NCBI GenBank assembly: GCA_002803225.1
Contig: NXFV01001169.1
Coordinates: forward strand, 49,217-113,216
Length of the DNA stretch: 64,000 nt
Reading direction: 5' to 3'
From: Gamarada debralockiae
Taxonomy: Eukaryota > Ascomycota > Leotiomycetes > Helotiales > Hyphodiscaceae
Under the pieces are notes generated by a model, which saw nothing but the letters and a program-made list of their open reading frames with translations, was not told where the DNA came from and searched no databases. Of this stretch, positions 1-10,522 are shown one piece after another. Position numbers and translations under genes: made by a program. Each line of letters begins with the position of its first letter. Position 1 is the stretch's first letter.

Positions 1-494
1 TGGGCCTGAACATGTTAGCCAAAATCCTAAATCACACAATGAAGAAACGTGCCATTTTCTTGAAGAAGACCATCCAGCGAACTGCATCCAGGTCCGCCGT
101 TCAACCAAATTGCGATCTCGTCTTTTGCGAGTGGGTTCTGCGAGGGGAAGAACCAGAACCAAAGCTGATTCTCATCGCTCATGTTTGAGCTGATCGGGAG
201 CAGACCGGCATATGACTCTCCAATGTTGAATCAACTTCAGGGAGTGCAGAGCCATTGACGGCAAATTCTAGAATCTGTCAGTTTGGAGCTCCAAATGGAT
301 GTGGTGATAACTTCACTCTTCGTCTTGTCGTTCAGGAACAACGTAGTAGGGTTGGTTTTAGGAGCATCTCTCGTATAAATAGGCGAAACATCTCGTTTAG
401 AGTATTTCGCAGTCCTCTTATGGAGATTCTGCAGAGCTGTTACCGTGACTGCTGAGGCAGCCAGCAACGCGAAAGAGAAACTGAAAATACGCAT
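1..494 (-). pseudogene. Serine carboxypeptidase (S10), 5' part, with a one-base frameshift
   Basis: This is the amino-terminal part of a secreted serine carboxypeptidase, cut by the window edge. The ATG is at 492-494 and is followed by a hydrophobic signal peptide (MRIFSFSFALLAASAV) and a KR-type propeptide-like site. A 49-nt intron (about 265-313, ending TCTAG) joins NDKTK to [13 protein letters not shown]. Further on, read in the next frame, come [13 protein letters not shown] and the catalytic-serine-region motif [13 protein letters not shown], both hallmarks of family S10. Between PEVD and GESYAG (near 225-232) one base is missing, so the frame runs into a stop. No splice choice I tried repairs this. 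The gene is therefore either a recent pseudogene or carries a sequencing error. The family removes C-terminal residues from peptides in acidic or secreted compartments. The rest of the gene, including the Asp and His of the triad, lies outside the window. Confidence 0.8.
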
Positions 495-1695
495 GAAGCT
501 TCAATAACAGCGAAAAGAATCCAACTTTGGAGAAATCAAGAGCTCGGAAAGTGGGAGACACAGCTACCTTTTAGAGCCTCCCTTTGTGCCCAAGTTTCGT
601 ATACTGAGGCTGTATGCAAACTGCAGTGTCGTGTGCATGATATTGTCATCGATACCTTGAAGATAGCCATTTAATCAAAAAAAAATCGCAGGTTCGAAGG
701 ATGTGCCACCTACCTACTTAGGTGGTTAGTCGTTCGCCGTTGCAGGGCTTCGGGAGACCGTTTTCCTTGACCAAACTCGATATGGAAGCCGTCAAAGAAA
801 ACTTCAGGGTTCGGCACACAACTTGCAGGGTTCAGGCGGGAAAAGCCTAAAGCTTATATTAAGATCTTATCTCACCCAAACGCGAGTCGGCGAATGATTT
901 ATGCCGGGCCTGTCACCTTCCTGGCAGGTACGTGGGAATTATATTCTTCATTTCCTGTACCTTGTCCTCCCTAGAATTTGTATGTTTTGATTCATGTGGC
1001 AGCCTCCCAATAGGGAAAGCCATGCTCGCTTGTTGCACACATCCATTTTCACCCACCGCGAAAACCGAGGTAGACTGAGAAAAACCGAGGTAGAAAGAGA
1101 TATCGGTACTCAGACCACTGCCTTGCTTAAATGAACTTTGTAAGTATCACTGATCCTGTCTTAAAGTTAAACATAGAGTTATTTGTAGAGAGCTCCTTTC
1201 AAATGGGCACGCGGATCAAGGAAAGTCAATATTTTTGGCAAAGGAATTATTATTCTTGATTGCTTGAGAGGAAAAGTGAAATGCAAAACAAACCTCCCAA
1301 ACTCCAGCCCGATCATATGAAATGACTGGCCTATGAGCGCCAGGCTAGGAATCCGGTTCATTCGTGAGATGGTAGAGGATCATGTGCTAGCAGATTTCCT
1401 CTACGTGAGGGTCTGTAGGCTTCCACGTATGTTTCTTCCTATATAAGGTCCAGATGCTCTTTCCTGCGGCAGAGTATCCGGAGTCGCTTCATACTAGCTC
1501 ATGGGAAGACGAACGCTGATCCTAGGTATCTTACATTCCGGAAATTGGGCTTGAAGTGGAGAAACGAAGCCACTTGGTTTTCCTTTGACTCCTTTCTCCC
1601 CAGAAGAGTCAGGAGAGCATTGGAACGACTGCATAGCTCCTCCGTCTGAAGAACGACTTAACTCAAGTTATGAAAGTGATAGACGCCAGGCTTCG
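495..1695. other. Intergenic, no gene seen
   Basis: I found no convincing coding region on either strand here; the open frames are short and lack any recognisable motif. A 14-base direct repeat (aaaaccgaggtaga) occurs at 1061-1074 and again at 1081-1094, a 20-base period. The part next to 494 presumably holds the promoter of the carboxypeptidase gene. Confidence 0.5.
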
Positions 1696-2221
1696 TTACC
1701 ATCGGTCCCCCATTGCCATCGTCCGAAGCCTTCCAACCTCGAACCGAAAAAACTCACCCTCGCGGTCGCTTGACAGTGCGTCAGAAATGGTGCCTGATTG
1801 TGGCCAGTAGTTACCGGGAATATTAAGTAGAGTGAACAAAGGCAGTATAAAGGAGTCGAGGAAGGGCAGAAGTAGATCCAGGCTGTGTCCGTTAACACGG
1901 GAAGAGGTGCTTGTAAAATCGTAAGGTCTCTTGCCGACTTTGGCCATTGGTTTTAGGGCAGTAGGGTCTCGGTCAGTGGTCGCAAAAAACTTCTACATAT
2001 GATGTTTTTCATCAGGCTCAAGGCCATCCGGTGCAAATGGAACCACATCCACAATGCGTGGCTCAAATTGTAGATTTCCAGATCTTCAATTGCAGTTCTG
2101 TGGGAAGATTTGGAAATAGCTCAAAGGTCTCTAGAACAGACATACCTTGGGCCGCACTAACTTGAGGGTCGTGGCTTGGTATGCTGTGGGTAGCAATTGT
2201 AGAGGATTCTGAGGTCCACAT
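1696..2221 (-). pseudogene. 2EXR-domain gene relict
   Basis: An ATG at 2219-2221 opens a frame of 53 codons whose end reads FELFPNLPTELQLKIW, the typical opening of the fungal 2EXR domain (F-LFP-LP-EL-LKIW). The frame stops at a TGA about 160 nt in. Shifting by one base lets the expected next segment (EPRIVDVVPFAPDGLEPDE) continue, but this soon meets a TAG, after which the frame runs open to 1696 without recognisable domain content. This looks like a decayed member of a family that is very numerous in some ascomycetes and whose function is unknown. The frameshift lies in a short T run, so an assembly error could explain that break but not the later TAG. Confidence 0.6.
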
Positions 2222-2572
2222 TTTCGCTGCTTGTGAAGTGAGATTGGATCTCGTAAGAATTGTTGGACCTTTATGAATGATTGAAATGGCTGATCGAGTG
2301 TTATGGATTATTGTGTGCTTGTTGATCCTATTCTAGAGGATAAAGCAAGGAATATATATGTTCTGTGCTTATAGTGAATAAGAGTTGAACAGGCGTGAAC
2401 TACAGGAAGCCGCAACAAAGACTCATTTGACAATAAAGATAGGAGTTCAGTCAACTAGAATGAACAATGCTGCTTGTTTCATGAGAAACAAAGATACGTA
2501 GACAGAAGTTGAACACTATCACACTTGTTTGTGATCCCAATCTGTCAGGAATTGCTTATGTGCAATGTTGAT

Positions 2573-2580
2573 TATAAAAG
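2573..2580 (+). promoter_or_regulatory. TATA box
   Basis: The octamer tataaaag lies 57 bases upstream of the ATG of a small signal-peptide-like ORF, a sensible distance for a fungal core promoter. It supports, but does not prove, that the ORF is transcribed. Confidence 0.45.
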
Positions 2581-2636
2581 AGGTTGGGAGAACTCTATCA
2601 CCATTTTCATCATTTGACAACTAACTTGTGCAATCA

Positions 2637-2753
2637 ATGAAGAAGTTCCAGTCCATCAAACTCATCAATCTAACGTCTCAACTGTGGACTGTCACTATTG
2701 CCATAACCGCTCTGACCTTCTGCCACAGCCAGAGAGCGGTACTCGACACGTGA
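2637..2753 (+). CDS. Putative small secreted protein (first exon or 38-aa ORF)
   Basis: The ORF starts MKKFQSIKLINL and continues into a hydrophobic stretch (WTVTIAITALTF) followed by HSQRAV, which looks like a signal peptide with its cleavage site. The frame closes at TGA 2751-2753. A 33-nt GT-AG segment (2750-2782) would splice it into a frame running to about 2959 with one extra cysteine, but that is short for an intron and I do not rely on it. A TATA box lies at 2573-2580. The hydrophobic segment is clearly similar, in DNA and in protein, to an ORF at 62470-62598, with mostly C/T differences. No family was recognised. It could be the start of a small secreted protein gene, or a decayed copy of one. 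Confidence 0.35.
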   Translation: MKKFQSIKLINLTSQLWTVTIAITALTFCHSQRAVLDT

Positions 2754-2759
2754 CTTGAC

Positions 2760-3655
2760 CGTAGGACACTTCCTGTATGCAGCCAGCGCACAGCACCCGT
2801 CGAGTACACTTGCTCCTCTCCACAGTTGATCGTACGTAGGTCCATGTCGACTACCTCAAGATCGTCAGAGCTGCCCCATTTTCCTCCGCCTGAATTATTC
2901 CGAGTTGCGTCAGAAGACAATACGAATATCATATTGTGGATCAATTTTACTAGACGATAAGTGCTTCAAATCTCAGACAATGAAAGAGTCGAAAATGATA
3001 GCATGAAAGAACAAGAAGTGGAATGTCTTTGGAGCAGAGTTGACGTGGTCGAGAGTCGACATGGTACTGTCGTGAGGGTGTGAGGTCGGAGAGTTGATGG
3101 GTTTTGTTTAGCTTGTGCCCTGTCTCGGGTGTAAGAAGTGTGTGGATCAATATTCGAGTCGCCAATCTATCGATCGCCTCCTTCCGACTTTCGCGGCACT
3201 TCTCGCTGCAATTTATACGCTCCTTCTTCAACCTGCGGACTAAAGCAAAATATCAGTGCAAGATAATCCACGCCAAGGCAAGCGCAAACACGTAACTCAG
3301 ATCAATTCCGATTTATGGGTGAAGTATCTGCATGTGAGGGAAAAAATGTTTCTTTCAATATGCCGCGGCGTATCTCGAGAAAAGAGTGAGACACCCTCCA
3401 CGGAAGATCTCGCTGCGGGTGCATTGTGCATCCCACCGATCGCCGAGGACATTAAGTCTTGCTACAAGTGTACGAGGCTGGCTTTTGTGTGTTATGTGAT
3501 TTGTATTATTGTTATTTGAGGCATTCATATACATGCTGTTGCTGCTCATCGCGAGCATCTTCAATCGATCCATTCTCATCACGCGGCCTCATCATCAGAC
3601 TTAGTTCCAAATAACCGCTCTAGAACTCACTCATCAAGAAACTCCTTCAAGCAAA
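2760..3655. other. Intergenic, upstream region of the FAA hydrolase gene
   Basis: No gene was recognised. The sequence holds a palindromic CCGCGG at 3363-3368 about 290 bases before the next start codon. Short open frames on both strands lack motifs. Confidence 0.4.
3363..3368. promoter_or_regulatory. CCGCGG palindrome, candidate Zn2Cys6 site
   Basis: CCGCGG is an inverted CGG pair with no spacer, the kind of half-site pair that Zn(II)2Cys6 proteins bind. It lies upstream of the FAA hydrolase gene. The same hexamer is in the two divergent promoters of the cluster at 7292-7297 and 17473-17478. The hexamer also occurs by chance inside coding regions of this window, so the link to the cluster regulator is only a suggestion. 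Confidence 0.25.
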
Positions 3656-4770
3656 ATGCCCACTTTCTCCCGCCTCATTCGCTTTCAAGCTGCCGACAGC
3701 AATGAAATCTACTTTGCTGATCTTGGCTCTGACACGATCGAGCCTCCACAGCCTGGATCCAAGATCGACGCTTACAAGTCTTTCGATGAACTTACAAGTG
3801 GACAAAACAGTATCACCATCGCTGTTGGCAAGGTAAGATTTCTCAATGCTTAATTTCCTGTGATATCGTTCATAACAAAATGATAGCTGCTCGCTCCATT
3901 GCCTTTCCTTGGAGCGCCAATTTATTGCGTTGGCATGAACTACAAAACACACGCAGAGGAAGCAAAAGTAAGTTGTGAAACTGTCAACTGGCTCTGCTGG
4001 CTCTAATAAATTCACAAAGCTTCCAGTCCCAAAGAATCCGCCGCTATGGACGAAGCCTGTCGCAGCATTGGCAGATCCCAACGAGGACATACCTATGAAT
4101 TCGTTCTGTGCATCCAGCTTCCCAGACTACGAAGTACGTTCCCTTACTTCGCGCTGACTCTTTTATCTGAACTCTCACTTACCTTTGGTCTTTTCATTCA
4201 GGGCGAGTTTACCTTTGTAACCTCTCGAGAGTGCCGCGACATCAGCCCTTCAGAAGCAGAATCTTATATCCTCGGTTACACAGCAGGCAACGACATCTCA
4301 TGCCGAATGTATCAAATGCCCGAGCAATGCGGAGGCCAGTTCTTCTACGCGAAGGCTTTCGACAAATTCGCGCCTTTGGGACCAACTTTGATCAGCCCCG
4401 AAATTTTCCATAAAGGCGAGGGACTAAAGCTTATTACTCGGGTCAACGGCGAGGTGTTGCAGGAGTCGGAGTTCATGAAGGACTTGATTTTTAGCCCAGC
4501 CAAGATTTTAAGTTGGATGAGCCAAGGTGGGTTGCTTTGTTGGGGTGGTGATTCACATGGTGGTAGTGGATATAGACGAGAAGAATTACTTGCTAATGTT
4601 TTAATCTGACGTTAGGGACGACGATTCCGAAAGGAACTGCTGTGATGACTGGTACACCTGCTGGAGTTGGAGCATTCAGAAGTCCGAGACGTTTCTTGAA
4701 AGATGGTGATGTAGTCGAGGTGGAAGTCTCTAAAGTTGGCATTTTGAGGAACAAGATTGTTTTCAGTTGA
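3656..4770 (+). CDS. Fumarylacetoacetate hydrolase family protein
   Basis: Exons: 3656-3832, 3887-3967, 4020-4133, 4202-4526 and 4616-4770, giving 283 aa, the usual size for this family. The introns are 52-89 nt with GT-AG ends. The segment [12 protein letters not shown] and then DYEGEFTFV with [16 protein letters not shown] and MTGTPAGVG follow the order expected of the FAA hydrolase fold; the Glu-x-x-Glu in DYEGE corresponds to the metal-binding acidic site. Members hydrolyse C-C bonds in acylpyruvates or isomerise or decarboxylate ring-cleavage products. The gene is convergent with an FAD monooxygenase gene and close to an extradiol dioxygenase gene, so it is a good candidate for processing the meta-cleavage product. 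The exact reaction (acylpyruvase, isomerase or decarboxylase) cannot be decided from the sequence. No targeting signal is evident, so it is probably cytosolic. Confidence 0.88.
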
Positions 4771-5125
4771 CTCTTATGGGAGAGGCTCCTTGGCTACCCT
4801 CTGTGGATATACTTGTTCACCTTGATAGCTGAGCGGGTTTCTTCCTGAAAAGAAAAAAAAGAGGACTTTTGGATTGTGTGGACTTTGCCTCATTTCTCCC
4901 CTACCTTGTATTTGATTCTTTGAATTCCGGCCATCTTTCCTTTGATCATTGTCTCAAGTGCGGACTGGGGTACCACCATGCAGTCATTATATGGAAGTGC
5001 AATTACCTCAGCATGGGAAAACAAGTTCAGAGGACAAAAGTCTATTCATAATGAGTCCATTATTTGTCTTGCACAAATCGAGAATTACACAAAGGTCAGA
5101 AAAGATTACTCCTCCATCGCTGCCC
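4771..5125. other. Convergent intergenic region
   Basis: This is the 3' space between two genes transcribed toward each other. It contains an A-run near 4851-4860 and no coding region that I can support. Confidence 0.5.
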
Positions 5126-7031
5126 TCATTGACCCAGTCTCTCATTCAACAATTCAAAACACCGTCGAAGTTCCTCCAGTGATCTCGCAGCCGCGAACAC
5201 AATGAAATCAGGACGAATAATTGCATACTTCGTCCGCGGTGGTAGGCTCGCGATATATGAGCTAGCTTTGTACCCAGGTCGGATTTTCTTGTCATCGAGA
5301 TCTCCTTGAGAGCAACAAGTGTAAGCTCCACTTGCAAATCTTTTGCTCGATGAAATAGACACTAGAGAATTCGACGACAGAATTGACGCCGGCACGTTGC
5401 TTTCCTTGAGAAGAGCTCTCACATTAGTCTCCTCGTCCTTCGCACTGTCTCCACTGACCATGAGCAATGTCATCACCGCTTCCTTTCTTTTCAGTAGCTC
5501 ATCCGATAGTAGCGGAGCTTGGCTGTCAGACCGAACGTGAATCTGTGCCAACTTTCCGCCTCCCTGATATTGTTCCAGAAAAAAGCCGCGCTTTGTCTTT
5601 CTATACCCCGCTCGTTCGACCGCAGTCAACCTTTGTGAGTATGTCTTTGCAATCCCGAGGCATCCAATCACCTTTCGTAGAAGGAAGTAGCCCCAACTCT
5701 CGACCTCATTCGTCAAGTTCCCATTTACCTTTGTAAAGCCCGCCGAATCATCCACTCCTTGTCTTCGCTCCAAACTCCAGGCTTCCAGGATTCTTTCTCT
5801 TGACGCATTTGACAATGAAGGCATACTTTGGAGCACAGCCAGCCGCCACGCCAACGCATGAGCATCCCTGATACCACAAGCGATACCCTGCCCTCCAAAG
5901 GGGGGAAACACATGCGCAGCATCGCCAATCAGAATCGTTCGTTTGTGAAACCATTTATTCACAACCTTTTGGCAGAAGGTGAAAGGACGACAGCGGCGTA
6001 TCTCAATGCAATCTTTCGGGAACGTGACTTCGCCGTTCTTGAAACGTCTTCCTTGGCTGTCGTGGCTGCGAGTGAGCATGGGGAGTAGATGTTCCCAGAG
6101 CAGCTCCTCCGAATCTTTGGAGTCATCCCAGTCAGGCTCCGCGAACTCATGTCGCCAGAACCGGTCTTCGATTGGCCCGAAGCGTCCGCTTGCTGTGGGT
6201 TTTCCTGGTGGACTGCAGAAATGCCAGCCTGCGGGCCAGAATAAATCGTAAACATCCTCGGGGCTGAAGCCAACGTTCCAGAGTGGAAATTCCGGGTGGG
6301 TTTTGGGGGTCGGCAAGTGGATCTTCAGGTTTGCTGCTACCCAGGTGCCTGTGTACTGGAACAAGCCGACTTCTTGTCTGATTCCTGCTGTAGGCTCCAG
6401 AAATTGCTTTCGAACGACGCCCGTTTTGCCGTCGGCGCCGATCAGATATGAACACTTGATGCGCTTTACTACGTGGCGGTCGTCATTGTACTGAACAATC
6501 ACACCGTCATCCAGCTCAGTCCTTGCGACAACTTCTGAGCTGGTTCGAAGTGTGCAGTATGGTGATTTCGCAATCTTATCTCGCAAAGCGGTTTCTGCAT
6601 GCTGTCAGGTAATGATGTGGGGTTAGAAAGTGGACCAACAAACCGAGTCTTGGTTGGACTTGCAAAATGCCGTCTGGCACGGTTTGGTCCAAGGTATCTG
6701 TTATATTATCCAAGGTGATGAAAGGAGGGTTTTTGAAGTTGCTTCGGTGGAAGTTCACGGTCTCGATCTCTGAGAATGAAAGTCAGCTTTAGGGTGCCTA
6801 TTTGAATTTCAAACTTCACTCACGATGTCCTATAGCACCTATATCCTCTCCAATACCAACATGGTAGAAAATCCGCACCGCATCTCCGGCGAGGAATACT
6901 CCTCGAGGGTCTTCGTTGACGCATTGTTCTTTTTCGAGGATAATCGAGCGGACTTCATGTAGGGCGAGAGATAGGGCAAGAGTTAGACCTGCCGGGCCTG
7001 CGCCAACAATCACGACGGGATATTCCTCCAT
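5126..7031 (-). CDS. FAD-dependent aromatic monooxygenase, phenol hydroxylase/MhpA type
   Basis: Exons on the minus strand: 7031-6824, 6769-6644 and 6594-5126, giving 600 aa. The start is the ATG at 7031, just before the dinucleotide-binding motif VGAGPAGLTLAL (residues 9-20). The second FAD motif, IGDAAHVFPPFGGQG, has its Asp at about residue 336. The C-terminus (about 430-600) fits the thioredoxin-like domain of the PheA/TfdB group of flavin monooxygenases, including a final IIRPDFIVFAA segment. These enzymes add one oxygen to phenolic rings using NAD(P)H, often making a catechol. The gene is divergent, over 464 bp, from an extradiol dioxygenase gene, which would cleave such a catechol. I infer that it makes the dioxygenase's substrate; which phenol is used is unknown. 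No signal peptide is seen. Confidence 0.9.
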
Positions 7032-7495
7032 CTTGCTCCGGTAAAGTTCGTAAGAAATGACAAGCCGACGTCGCACGTGACAAATCTCCAATTCTATTTC
7101 CAAGACCAAACAATGTTTCTGAACGGAGTTTTAAATAGAACCTTCATATTCTGATAATCATATACAGCTGAGACTTTGTCGTGCTTGTGACGCAAGTCAC
7201 CTCGGTCCCACTTCAGCTCCAGATATTCCAGGGTACCAAGGAACTGGGGTAAGAAAGGAGTTCCCCGCCCCCGGAAGATTCTCTAATCTCGCCGCGGGCA
7301 AATTCAGGCCCTACCTATTTCGGAACATCTCAATTATCAAGAAATGCTTCCAGATTACGTCGTCTTCAATGCCTCGATTGATTTCTATGATTAACAATGC
7401 CGCAGCCGTTGTGATGTCAACTCACTGAAGTCAGCGAACGCCAATTATTAAAGGCTGGCTCGCGACACTGCACCTTGGAGCCCCAGCTTCTATCC
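7032..7495. promoter_or_regulatory. Divergent promoter region of the monooxygenase and dioxygenase genes
   Basis: This region separates two head-to-head genes and probably drives both. It contains a CCGCGG palindrome at 7292-7297 and the near-palindrome gtgacgcaagtcac at 7188-7201. An in-frame TTG at 7475 extends the dioxygenase frame upstream, but the first ATG is at 7496. Confidence 0.5.
7292..7297. promoter_or_regulatory. CCGCGG palindrome, candidate Zn2Cys6 site
   Basis: This inverted CGG pair lies 204 bases before the dioxygenase start and 260 before the monooxygenase start. It is the same hexamer as at 3363 and 17473. Confidence 0.25.
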
Positions 7496-8634
7496 ATGAT
7501 GTTGAGTGTGATCTCCCGCCTGCCCAGATTTATCCGCGAATATATTGTACCCGATATGTTGATTCCAGAAATTAAGAACGATCCATCGAAGGTGCAGCTC
7601 GTGCGGCTTTCTCATGTCTATTTCGAGCATGGGAATCTCAAGGAGTTTGCCAAGTTTGCTGAGGATTTCGGGTTGGTCGAAGCAAAGCGCGATGGTGATA
7701 CCATCTACTTCCGTGGATACGGGAAAGATCCATACGTTTACGTTGCGTCGAAGAGTAAGAATGGGAAGCCTAACTTTCGTGGTGCCGCATTTGTAGCTGC
7801 CTCTCGAGAGGAGTTTGACAAAGCGGCCAAGATCCCGGGCTCTACTGTCAAAAGTCTTGGTAAAGCTCCGGGAGGAGGGGAGATGGTTACAATTGCACGA
7901 CCTGGAGATACCTTTATGCACGTGGTTTTCGGTCAGGAAGAGCGAGCTGTTGAGACGCAAGCTCCTCCGTCAGCGACACATGACTCATTGGGGGCGTTCA
8001 ACACACCTTTCGAAAAACCTAGACAAGGTATGTAAAGGCCATTTATCACACAATTTCTCAAGAATCTCTAACATTTTGGATAGGACAGTTCCAGCGCTTC
8101 CACGAAGGGCCTGCCCTAGTTCACAAACTCGGCCACTTCGGCTACGTCTGCAAAGACTTCGACAGCGAACTCGAATTCTACACCTCGAACTTCAATCTCG
8201 TCCCATCAGACATTCTCTACCACCCTCAATTCTCTAACATCGACGTTCTGATCTTCATGCATCTCGATCTCGGGCCTACGTACGCCGATCACCACATCAT
8301 GTTCATGCAACGTGCTCCACCTGAAGTCAAAAAGACTTACATACACCACAGCTCTTTCGAGGTTGCCGATTTCGACACTCAGCTGATTGGACACGAATGG
8401 TTGGGCAAGAAAGGATGGACAAGTGTTTGGGGCGTCGGGAGACATATTTTGGGGAGTCAGATTTTTGATTATTGGAAGGATCCGAGCGGATTCAAGATTG
8501 AGCATTATGCAGACGGGGATGTGGTTAACGAAGATACGGCGATGAGAAGGGAAGTCGCGGGTGCCATATCGGTATGGGGTCCTGAGTTGCCGAAGGATTT
8601 TGGGGAAGATGGGACACAAATTGTTCGTAGCTAG
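7496..8634 (+). CDS. Type I extradiol ring-cleavage dioxygenase (VOC superfamily)
   Basis: Exons: 7496-8027 and 8084-8634 with a 56-nt intron, giving 360 aa. The protein has two vicinal-oxygen-chelate domains. The N-terminal one (about residues 40-155) starts with RLSHVYFEHGNL. The C-terminal one carries the metal site: His195 in KLGHFGYV, His265/His266 in YIHHSSFEV and Glu317 in FKIEHYADG. This His-His-Glu triad is the Fe(II) or Mn(II) site of catechol 2,3-dioxygenase and 2,3-dihydroxybiphenyl dioxygenase type enzymes. The DPSGF-x-IE-Y signature near the C-terminus fits the family. It should open a catechol ring next to the two hydroxyls. The neighbouring flavin monooxygenase and FAA hydrolase match the steps before and after. 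Fungal ring cleavage is mostly intradiol, so this context is notable. The number of residues before the first VOC domain suggests the second ATG (7499) could also serve as start. Confidence 0.88.
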
Positions 8635-9038
8635 GGCGCGGTGGGAAATGCAGCATATCACGAAAAAGTCAGAGAATCGGCCAGGAAAATGATTGTAGCA
8701 AAGGCATTGATCAGTATTATTTCGTTTGTCTTTATATTGGAATGTTTCAGACTCTCGTACTTATGACATTTTGTCAGTTCCCTCATTATCCACTCTTCAC
8801 TTGGAACCGTGCGCCGTAAAGTTAGAACGAATTCAAGTTCAGAGATGGCCAAACACAGACTCAATGGCTGTGCGATTAAAAGACTTTGACCAATAACATG
8901 TAATTTATGCATGACAATTATCATAAGAAAACTTGGGAGACATAAAATCACTTGTAGGATTTCTGATGCTCAAAAGGATTAAATTCCGGAGCTATCCCGC
9001 CCACCATAAATCGTCGACACTTCAAAGTATCCCAAGGA
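8635..9038. other. Convergent intergenic region
   Basis: This is the 3' space between the dioxygenase gene and the SDR gene. I see no coding region, repeat or other element in it. Confidence 0.5.
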
Positions 9039-10251
9039 TTAAAGAGGAGGAATGGGACCTGACTGTGGTAGACTTCCGAGAACCAATCCAGAATCTATAT
9101 TTCGCCAACAATTAATACTCTGTTAAAATTTAGTGAACAGAAGTGTCCAAGACTACTCACCAACCACGATTTGCTGGCCCGTCATGGAGCTGCTCTTTGC
9201 CAGTCCAACAAAAGCGTCTGCACAGTCATCCAGGAAAGTCTGGATCAGTTATGTCAGCGCCAATTCGGCATTTTGACGTAAAGTAGAAAGATAGTGAACT
9301 TGAGAGAGAGTGAGGCAAACTTCATGTTTCAACGCAGCTCGAGTTTTGAGGCCTTGGATAATTGGCTCAGGGAATTTCTGACCCTGCAACAAATAGAACG
9401 TCAGCTTGTTCTTAACTCAGACTCCAAAGATGGGCAATAATACCCATTCGGTCAATAGGAGACCCGGCAAGACAGCGTTGACTCGAATCTTGGGTCCTTG
9501 AGAGAAGGCGAGGTTCTTCATCAGCTGTAGACCCGCGGCTTTGGTGACTGAATATGCCACGCTACTTCCCATTGTCGAGATTCCCTATTCATAGTAGCAT
9601 TAGACATTGGATCAACTCTAGGCTGGAATTATATGCCTAACCGCGATTGAGGAAGTGATGAGATATACACCGCCGTCCGCATTCGCGTTGAATAGCGGGA
9701 CGGCTTCCTGCATGAGCTGTAGATGCGACATGACATTTGTTGCCCAGCACTAAATAATTCAGTTGATTTCAGCGACAAGTGGAGGATAGCTGCTTACTTT
9801 GTTCCACTCATCATACGTGAGATCATAGATATCACCGAGTTTAGTCATTCGCGTCCATCCCGCGTTTGCGACAATGATATCCAATCCACCCAGCTTCTGA
9901 ACTGTCTCTTGGACCAGGCGAGTGTTGTCAGCTGCGATCCCGATATCCTGTAAATGTAGAATTAGTAATGTATTCAAGTAGCTTCAAGGTCCGAACTTAC
10001 TCCCTTCACAACACAGGTGTTCACTCCGTATTCCTGTCGAAGTCGTTCTGCGAGTATCGAAGCCGCATCGACATTGGACACATAGTTGACTGCAATATCG
10101 CAGCCTTCAGCAGCAAACTTCTCGCAAATCAATGCACCAAGGCCCCTATTTGTCTCTGTCACTCAAAAAACAAAGCTTTTTCAAAGGACTTCTTGATGTA
10201 CCTGGAGCCTCCGGTGACGAGGACGGTCCTCTTTTGGAGTGAGTAAGGCAT
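9039..10251 (-). CDS. Short-chain dehydrogenase/reductase
   Basis: Minus-strand exons: 10251-10202, 10145-10001, 9947-9798, 9749-9642, 9584-9444, 9383-9321, 9239-9161 and 9094-9039, giving 263 aa, a classical SDR length. Splitting into eight exons is unusual for this window, yet every junction keeps the frame. The cofactor motif TGGSRGLG is formed across intron 1. NAG is present (VANAGWT), and the catalytic YSVTK lies in the segment SSVAYSVTKAAG. The end (QQIVVDSGLVL) is typical for the family. It would oxidise or reduce an alcohol or carbonyl with NAD(P)(H). It sits inside the aromatic gene set, so a role in a side chain or dihydrodiol step is possible but not shown. Confidence 0.87.
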
Positions 10252-10522
10252 TCTAATATTGATTGGGGACTTGAAAGCGTTGAGGTACGTAAGAGGCTAT
10301 CAAAAGAGACGGCTGAAGGCGGATGGATCCCGCCGGGAGCATTGAGCTGGTTTTACATGCTTGGCCGAACAACATGCGCTGCACGTGATTCGTTTCAATT
10401 CGTCCTCGGGGTAACTTCGAGCGTTAAATGGTTCGGAAGAATATGTATCGTCAATGCGTAGTACTCGGAGGTTCGGAAGCCTCGGCTTCCCGAGATGAGC
10501 GTTGAACCAGCCGAGCTTAAGC
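10252..10522. other. Intergenic, SDR promoter side
   Basis: This short spacer separates the SDR start from the 3' end of the regulator gene. It contains an imperfect palindrome tcccgccggga at 10328-10338. Nothing else stands out. Confidence 0.4.

Noticed and set aside
1061..1094. Two 14-base repeats as a possible CRISPR or satellite
   Set aside because: Only two copies with a 20-base period; no array.
2750..2782. Short intron extending the small secreted ORF
   Set aside because: At 33 nt it is shorter than any other intron in the window, and the extended protein shows no family pattern.
7475..7495. Upstream TTG start for the dioxygenase
   Set aside because: A nuclear fungal gene is expected to start at ATG; the ATG at 7496 directly follows and gives a full-length protein.
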